Source of the DNA: DASTCC01 sp035711465
GTDB taxonomy: Bacteria > Acidobacteriota > Vicinamibacteria > Vicinamibacterales > SCN-69-37
NCBI GenBank assembly: GCA_035711465.1
Contig: DASTCC010000332.1
Location: 1 to 19,138 of the forward strand
Length of the DNA: 19,138 bases
Reading direction: 5' to 3'
The notes under the pieces were generated by a model, which saw nothing but the letters and a program-made list of their open reading frames with translations, searched no databases and was not told where the DNA came from. Position 1 is the stretch's first letter; every line of letters starts with the position of its first letter. A program made the translations under genes and the position numbers. Below are positions 14,997 through 19,138 of this stretch, piece by piece.

Positions 14997-15383
14997 TCAG
15001 TCGACAATCGCATCCGCCTCGATCTCAACCAGCATCCTCGGATCGATCAGCGCCCGCACTTCGACCATCGACGTCGCCGGCCTGATCGATCCGAAGACTT
15101 CGCCGTGGGCGCGGCCAACGGCTTCCCAATCGCGCGCGATGTCGACGACGTACATCCGGGTGCGGACGACGTCTTCCATCGACGCGCCGGCCCTGGCCAG
15201 CGCTGCTTTGATGTTTGCCAGCGTCTGGCGCGTCTGCGCGTAGGCATCGTCTTCGCCGACGAGGTTGCCGTCGGCACCGGTCGCGGTGGTGCCGGAGACG
15301 AAGACCTGCGCGCCGATCTTCACGGCGCGCGAGTAGCCGACGATCGGCTCCCAGGTGGTGCCGCTGGAGAAGTTCTGACGCAT
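14997..15383 (-). CDS. RidA/YjgF-family protein lacking the usual active-site arginine
   Basis: This 128-residue protein has the YjgF/YER057c/UK114 fold markers: V-F-V-S-G-T-T-A near 27-34, Q-T-R-Q-T-L-A-N-I-K-A-A-L near 50-62, S-M-E-D-V-V-R-T-R-M-Y-V near 68-79, and P-A-T-S-M-V-E-V followed by L-V-E-I-E-A near 102-123. Archetypal RidA deaminates reactive enamine/imine intermediates with an Arg in P-A-R-S-x-V-E-V; here that place is Thr104 (15072-15074). It therefore probably belongs to a non-archetypal Rid subgroup with another or no imine deaminase activity. AGGAG (15391-15395) lies 7 nt before ATG 15383, inside the end of the DUF1697 gene. The two genes are 2 nt apart and surely cotranscribed. 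Confidence 0.9.
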   Translation of the reverse strand: MRQNFSSGTTWEPIVGYSRAVKIGAQVFVSGTTATGADGNLVGEDDAYAQTRQTLANIKAALARAGASMEDVVRTRMYVVDIARDWEAVGRAHGEVFGSIRPATSMVEVRALIDPRMLVEIEADAIVD

Positions 15384-15385
15384 CG

Positions 15386-15925
15386 CTAGGCTCCTGCCAG
15401 CTCGTGCAGCTTTCGGACGGTGTTCCAGTTGCGCATGGTGCCTTTCTGGCCGAAGACTCGATCGATCAGCGTCGGCGTGAGCTTCGATTGGCCCATTCCG
15501 TCGGGATAGAAGAAGTACAGCGCCCGGCCGCTGCCGTGGACGACCTCGCGCCCGGGAATCACCGCTTGCAGCGCCTTCACCTGTGCGGCCGTCACCGGCT
15601 CGCGAAAGCAGGCGACGTGCAGGCGGGCCGGATCGCGTTCGGCTTCGGCCTTGAACGGGTTGGCGCGGACCATCGCCGCCCATTCCGCCGGCGTGCGCAG
15701 GTAGTAGATCGTCTGGAGCTTGAAGCGCGCCGCGGTCTCGAGATCGAGCCGGCGCTCGAGCGACGCGGGCGATCGGCTGTCGCTCGTGAACACGACGTTG
15801 CCGCTCTGCAGCAACGTCCGCGGATCGCCAAGGCCCATGTCCACGAGCATCGCCCGCAGGTCGGCCATCAACAGCTTCCGGGTCGGTCCCAGATTCACGC
15901 CGCGAAGCAGGCCGATGTAGGTCAT
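15386..15925 (-). CDS. DUF1697 domain-containing protein
   Basis: This 179-residue protein has the DUF1697 opening M-T-Y-I-G-L-L-R-G-V-N-L-G near 1-13, L-R-A-M-L-V-D-M-G near 23-31, T-L-L-Q-S-G-N-V-V-F near 37-46, and the C-terminal T-M-R-N-W-N-T-V-R-K-L motif, a typical length and order for the family. The biochemical function of DUF1697 is not established. It is cytoplasmic by appearance. TAATTT, 9 nt before the ATG, suggests its own promoter after the 26-nt gap behind the radical SAM gene, forming a two-gene unit with the RidA-like gene. Confidence 0.9.
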   Translation of the reverse strand: MTYIGLLRGVNLGPTRKLLMADLRAMLVDMGLGDPRTLLQSGNVVFTSDSRSPASLERRLDLETAARFKLQTIYYLRTPAEWAAMVRANPFKAEAERDPARLHVACFREPVTAAQVKALQAVIPGREVVHGSGRALYFFYPDGMGQSKLTPTLIDRVFGQKGTMRNWNTVRKLHELAGA

Positions 15926-15934
15926 GGGCCTGAC

Positions 15935-15940
15935 AAATTA
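15935..15940 (-). promoter_or_regulatory. -10-like TAATTT before the DUF1697 gene
   Basis: On the minus strand TAATTT ends 9 nt before ATG 15925, in the most AT-rich short stretch of this region. No Shine-Dalgarno stronger than CAGG is seen. Confidence 0.45.
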
Positions 15941-15951
15941 ACACCGAATCG

Positions 15952-17256
15952 CTACATCGCGGCCTTCACGATCTCCATGTAGTGGCGCTTGCGGCGCAGA
16001 AACTCGCGCTCGTTGTAGATCTGCCCGAACAGCCAGCGCAGGCCCTGCTCGAGGTCGTCCGCGCTCATCCGCTTCGGTCGATAGGTGACGTCGAACAGCG
16101 TGCACTTGTCCCAGTAGCGTGACGACAGCAGCCGATCCTCGCGCGCGAGCCGGTGGTACAGCGGCGTGTTGGGAAAGGGCGTCTGCACGGTGACCTGGAC
16201 TTCGATCAGGCCGGAGCGCGCGACGAAATCGCGGACGCGCTCGAAGATCGCCGGGGTGTGGTGATCGAGGCCGAGAATGAAGCAGCCGTTGACGGTGATG
16301 CCGCGGGACTGGATGCGATCGATCGCCTCGAGGTAGCGGCCGCTGCGGCTGCGCTTCCAGTTGTGCGGGTCGATGCCGTCGAGCGCTTCGGGATCGGGGC
16401 TTTCGAGGCCGATCAGCACCTGGCGGCAGCCGCTGTCCTCCATCAGCCCGAGCAGCTCCTCGTCATCGGCGATCGAGATGTCCGATTCAGTGAACCAGCG
16501 GATGCCGAGCGGCCGGATCGCGCGCAGCAGATCCTTGCTCCATTTCTTGTTGATGAACGTGTTGTCGTCGGCGAGCTCGAAGAACGGCTCCCGGCGCACC
16601 GCGAGCGCAGCGCGGATCTCGGCGACGACGGCCTCGACCGGCTTCTGTTGATAGCTCGAGGTGATGCGCAGGCTGGCGGCGCAGAATTCGCAGTTGAGCG
16701 GACAGCCGCGCGACGTCTGCACGGTCATGCGGTTGTACTTCCGCCCGGCCAGGAGATCGAAGCGCGGCGTGGCGTAGTGTGGCGGATCGAATACGCGCGC
16801 TCGCAGGCCCTCGTATCGTCGCTGCATGCGGCCGGCGCGGAAGTCGTCGACCAGGCGCGGCCACGCGCCTTCCGCGCCGTAGAGCACGATTGCGTCGGCG
16901 TGTTCGGCCGCTTCGTCCGGCATCAGCGAGACGTGCAGGCCGCCGAGCACGACGGGAACGCCGGCGGCGCGGTAGCGATCGGCCAGCGCGTAGGCTTCGT
17001 CGATCTGCGCGGTGAACGACGAGATGCCCACCAGATCGAACGGCTCGAGCGTCGTCTCCGCCGTGACCTCCGCGACTTCGCGATAAGCGACGTCGCAGTC
17101 CGCCGGCGTCAGGCCGGCGACGGTCAGCAGGCCCAAACTCGGCAGCGACGCGATCACCTGTCCGCGGCTCACGAACTGCGGCAGCGTGACGCCCAGGCGC
17201 GCGAGCTCGGCATTGCGGACGCGGACGCCGCTCATCGCGATCAGTCCGATCCTCAT
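15952..17256 (-). CDS. B12-binding-domain radical SAM enzyme
   Basis: This 434-residue protein has three parts. Residues 1-145 are a cobalamin-binding-like Rossmann domain (PSLGLL near 39-44, D-L-V-G-I-S-S-F near 74-81, V-V-L-G-G-L-H-V near 102-109, D-A-I-V-L-Y-G-A-E-G near 121-130); the B12 DxHxxG motif is absent, as in most of the BchE-like group. Residues about 170-350 are the radical SAM barrel with C185-P-L-N-C189-E-F-C192 binding the 4Fe-4S cluster. The C-terminal region has D-K-C-T-L-F-D-V-T-Y-R-P-K-R-M, as in the DUF4070-type tail of several methylases. Family reactions include methylation of unactivated carbon, ring closure and other C-C chemistry. ATG 17256 overlaps the ACP stop by 4 bp, so the substrate may be ACP-bound. 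The substrate itself is unknown. Confidence 0.9.
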   Translation of the reverse strand: MRIGLIAMSGVRVRNAELARLGVTLPQFVSRGQVIASLPSLGLLTVAGLTPADCDVAYREVAEVTAETTLEPFDLVGISSFTAQIDEAYALADRYRAAGVPVVLGGLHVSLMPDEAAEHADAIVLYGAEGAWPRLVDDFRAGRMQRRYEGLRARVFDPPHYATPRFDLLAGRKYNRMTVQTSRGCPLNCEFCAASLRITSSYQQKPVEAVVAEIRAALAVRREPFFELADDNTFINKKWSKDLLRAIRPLGIRWFTESDISIADDEELLGLMEDSGCRQVLIGLESPDPEALDGIDPHNWKRSRSGRYLEAIDRIQSRGITVNGCFILGLDHHTPAIFERVRDFVARSGLIEVQVTVQTPFPNTPLYHRLAREDRLLSSRYWDKCTLFDVTYRPKRMSADDLEQGLRWLFGQIYNEREFLRRKRHYMEIVKAAM

Positions 17257-17516
17257 GACACCTCTCCAGCGCCGGCGCGCTCGACGGCATCCGCAATCCG
17301 CCGCAGCGTGCGCAGCTCGATCAGCTGTTCGTCCGGCAGCCGCACGTCGAAGCGCTTCTCGACCGCGGCGAGGATCTGCAGTCCCTGCAGGCTGTCCACC
17401 GACAGCGCCGCGACCATGTCGGCGTCGGCCGCCAGGTGCCAGACATCGTGGCCGGAGACCTGGCCGATCAACTGGCGCACACCGGTTTCGATCTGAATCC
17501 GATCGCTTGCGGTCAT
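17253..17516 (-). CDS. Free-standing acyl carrier protein
   Basis: This 87-residue protein has the four-helix ACP pattern with the 4'-phosphopantetheine attachment motif V-D-S-L (Ser42), the recognition helix L-Q-G-L-Q-I-L-A-A-V-E-K-R-F, then V-R-L-P-D-E-Q-L and T-L-R-R-I-A-D-A-V. It differs from housekeeping FabF-linked AcpP: the motif is A-L-S-V-D-S-L rather than G-A-D-S-L-D, the helix is less acidic, and no fab genes are nearby. It overlaps the ligase by 4 bp upstream and the radical SAM gene by 4 bp downstream, which makes it the likely carrier between those two enzymes. Confidence 0.93.
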   Translation of the reverse strand: MTASDRIQIETGVRQLIGQVSGHDVWHLAADADMVAALSVDSLQGLQILAAVEKRFDVRLPDEQLIELRTLRRIADAVERAGAGEVS

Positions 17517-19099
17517 GAGGCCATCCTTTGCCGGCCGAGCGACTCGGCCAGCGCCCGCCGGCGAATCTTGCCAAGGGCGGTGCGTGGCAGCGGCGCGTGC
17601 AGCCGCTGCATCGCGTGCACGCGGTATCTCGCGGGTGCCGCGGCGCGGAGCTCCGCGAATGCGTCAGTCAGCTCGGGGTCAGTTGTGCCTGGTTCCGCAG
17701 CCACCACGAGCAACGTCGCGCGATCGTTTCCGCACGCGTCCGGCATCGGGACCACGCACGATTCGGCGAAGAGGGGAGACGCGTAGTACGGCTCGATTTC
17801 GTCCGGATAGAGCGTGTCGCCGTTGGCCGTGACGATGGCCTCCTTGATGCGTCCGTCGACGAACAGAAAACCGTCACGGTCGAGCCGGCCGCGGTCGCCC
17901 GTGTGCAGCCAGCCGCCCGCGAGCGCTTCCGCGGTGAGCGCCGGGTTTCCCGCGTAGCCGGCCATCACCGACGCGCTCATCACCAGAATCTCGCCGGTCG
18001 TATCGATGCGGACGTCAACGCCGGGCAGCCGGCGTCCGACCGAGCCCCGCGGGATCCCGGCCGCGGATCCCATCGCCACTAGCGGGCCTGCCTCCGTCAG
18101 TCCGTAACCGACATCCAGCGTGACGCCGACCGCGTCGAGGACGCTGGTCCACGCCGGATCGATCGCCGCGCCGCCGCTCGCGAGCGTGCGCAACGATGGG
18201 CCGATGTGATGGCGCACTTGGTCGCACACCGACTGACGCCTCTGCGGTGAACATCTCTCGAGCGTCAGGGCGAGATCGTCGGGACGAGCCGTGCGGCAGG
18301 AGCTATCGATTGCGCCGTCGCCGACAAGGCGTTCGATCACTTCGCGCGCGAGCGCATCGACGAGCGCGGGCACCACGAGGGCGTAGGTGATCGCCTGATC
18401 GCGCATCGCGTCCACGAGCCGATTCGGCATCGGCGCGCCGGCGTAGACGATGCGCGCTCCCGCGGCGAGCGGCGCGAGCTGACCGGCGACGAGCTCGTAG
18501 AGGTGCGCTGTCGGCAGTATCGACAGCATCGCTTCGTCTGGCGCGGCCTGGCGGACCTGCAGCAGCGCTGACAGGTTGGCAATGACATTCGCGTGCGTGA
18601 GCGCGACGGCACGCGGCTGCGTCGTGCTGCCCGACGTGAACGCGAGCACGGCGACGCCTTGCGCGTCGGCGGCGGCTACGCGATTGCCGGCGCGAATCGT
18701 GGACGCGAGATCGACGGAGGCAAGACACGACAGTCCATGCTCGCGCAACACCGTCGCATGCTCCGTCGTGTCGGTCACGCACGCCGACGCGCCCGTGTAA
18801 CGTGCGGCGAGCGACACGAGTGGGATCGGCGTGGCGCCGGGCAGCGGCACGGCGACGAGATCGGCCTCGAGGATCGAGAGCAGCGCGACAGTCCAATCCG
18901 GACTGCCGTCCATCAGCAGCAGGACGCGCGCGCCAGGATCGAGCCCGCGACCGCGCAGGACCGCGGCGCCGCCGCGAACGCGCGCCCAGAGCTCCTGATA
19001 GGTGACGCGCCGCCCGCCGAGCCGATCCTGCAGCGCGACCCGATCCGGCATCCGCGTCGCGGTCCGCTCAACGATCTGTGGAATCCGGGAAATCGTCAT
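17513..19099 (-). CDS. AMP-dependent acyl-CoA/acyl-ACP ligase
   Basis: This 528-residue member of the ANL adenylating superfamily shows the phosphate-binding loop as TSGSTTQPRA (near 155-164), L-P-T-A-H-L-Y-E near 195-202 as in fatty-acid ligases, the A5 motif GYGLTEAGP (near 331-339), W-L-H-T-G-D-R-G (near 397-404), the hinge G-R-I-K-E near 416-420, and the catalytic Lys in P-R-T-A-L-G-K-I-R-R near the C-terminus. It should activate a carboxylic acid with ATP and, given the overlapping ACP gene, pass it to the ACP. Two in-frame ATGs occur, 19102 and 19099; GGAG at 19106-19109 is 3 nt from the first and 6 nt from the second, so I prefer 19099. The loop has Thr for the usual Gly and Arg for the usual Lys. 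The pathway may extend past the right edge. Confidence 0.9.
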   Translation of the reverse strand: MTISRIPQIVERTATRMPDRVALQDRLGGRRVTYQELWARVRGGAAVLRGRGLDPGARVLLLMDGSPDWTVALLSILEADLVAVPLPGATPIPLVSLAARYTGASACVTDTTEHATVLREHGLSCLASVDLASTIRAGNRVAAADAQGVAVLAFTSGSTTQPRAVALTHANVIANLSALLQVRQAAPDEAMLSILPTAHLYELVAGQLAPLAAGARIVYAGAPMPNRLVDAMRDQAITYALVVPALVDALAREVIERLVGDGAIDSSCRTARPDDLALTLERCSPQRRQSVCDQVRHHIGPSLRTLASGGAAIDPAWTSVLDAVGVTLDVGYGLTEAGPLVAMGSAAGIPRGSVGRRLPGVDVRIDTTGEILVMSASVMAGYAGNPALTAEALAGGWLHTGDRGRLDRDGFLFVDGRIKEAIVTANGDTLYPDEIEPYYASPLFAESCVVPMPDACGNDRATLLVVAAEPGTTDPELTDAFAELRAAAPARYRVHAMQRLHAPLPRTALGKIRRRALAESLGRQRMAS

Positions 19100-19111
19100 C
19101 ATCGTCTCCGT

Positions 19112-19138
19112 GGGGGGTCGGGGTGGGGTCGGGGTGGG
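19112..19138. repeat. G-rich 11-bp tandem repeat upstream of the ligase
   Basis: Two copies of GGGGTCGGGGT (19114-19124 and 19125-19135) and the start of a third reach the window edge, preceded by two further Gs. Five G-runs of three or more with 1-2 nt loops give a strong G-quadruplex pattern on the strand opposite the ligase transcript. The right end of the array is not seen. Confidence 0.8.

Overview
The window is a gene-dense, high-GC stretch (roughly two thirds G+C by eye) of bacterial chromosome. It fits Acidobacteriota, most plausibly Vicinamibacteria. The reasons are three proteins of the acidobacterial 'VWFA-related' type, a short PadR regulator, a TonB-dependent receptor with an N-terminal regulatory-like domain, several secreted M20/M28 peptidases, and many short secreted proteins of unknown role. 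This placement is inferred from gene content, not from a marker gene. I see no tRNA, rRNA, CRISPR array or insertion sequence.

Layout, plus strand, 1-7223: the end of an M28 peptidase; a TVP38/TMEM64 (VTT) membrane protein; an intergenic heptad-repeat element; a TonB-dependent receptor; a secreted PQQ-type beta-propeller; an outer-membrane barrel of unknown function; a PadR regulator behind a perfect 11-bp inverted repeat; and an M20 dipeptidase.

Minus strand, 7230-13606: a compact run transcribed leftwards. Three exported von Willebrand A proteins (the middle one with a helical/TPR-like tail) are followed by a second, exported M20 peptidase and an APH-type kinase. Most junctions are 4-bp stop/start overlaps. 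The divergent gap at 13607-13793 holds a 37-nt palindrome and another heptad-repeat hairpin, then a plus-strand gene (13794-14993) for a secreted protein of unknown function.

Minus strand, 14997-19102: an AMP-dependent acyl ligase, a free-standing acyl carrier protein and a B12-binding radical SAM enzyme joined by 4-bp overlaps, then DUF1697 and RidA-like genes. The first three look like the visible end of a pathway in which an acid is activated, loaded onto the ACP and modified by radical chemistry. The product cannot be read from the window.

Two things cut across gene content. (1) Six genes that start transcription units or stand apart carry a TANNNT (-10-like) hexamer 6-10 nt before the start codon and no Shine-Dalgarno, while several other starts show GGAG/AGGAG; this suggests leaderless or near-leaderless transcripts. 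(2) At least three intergenic sites carry G/C runs spaced 7 bp apart, twice as opposed arms able to form long hairpins or G-quadruplexes.
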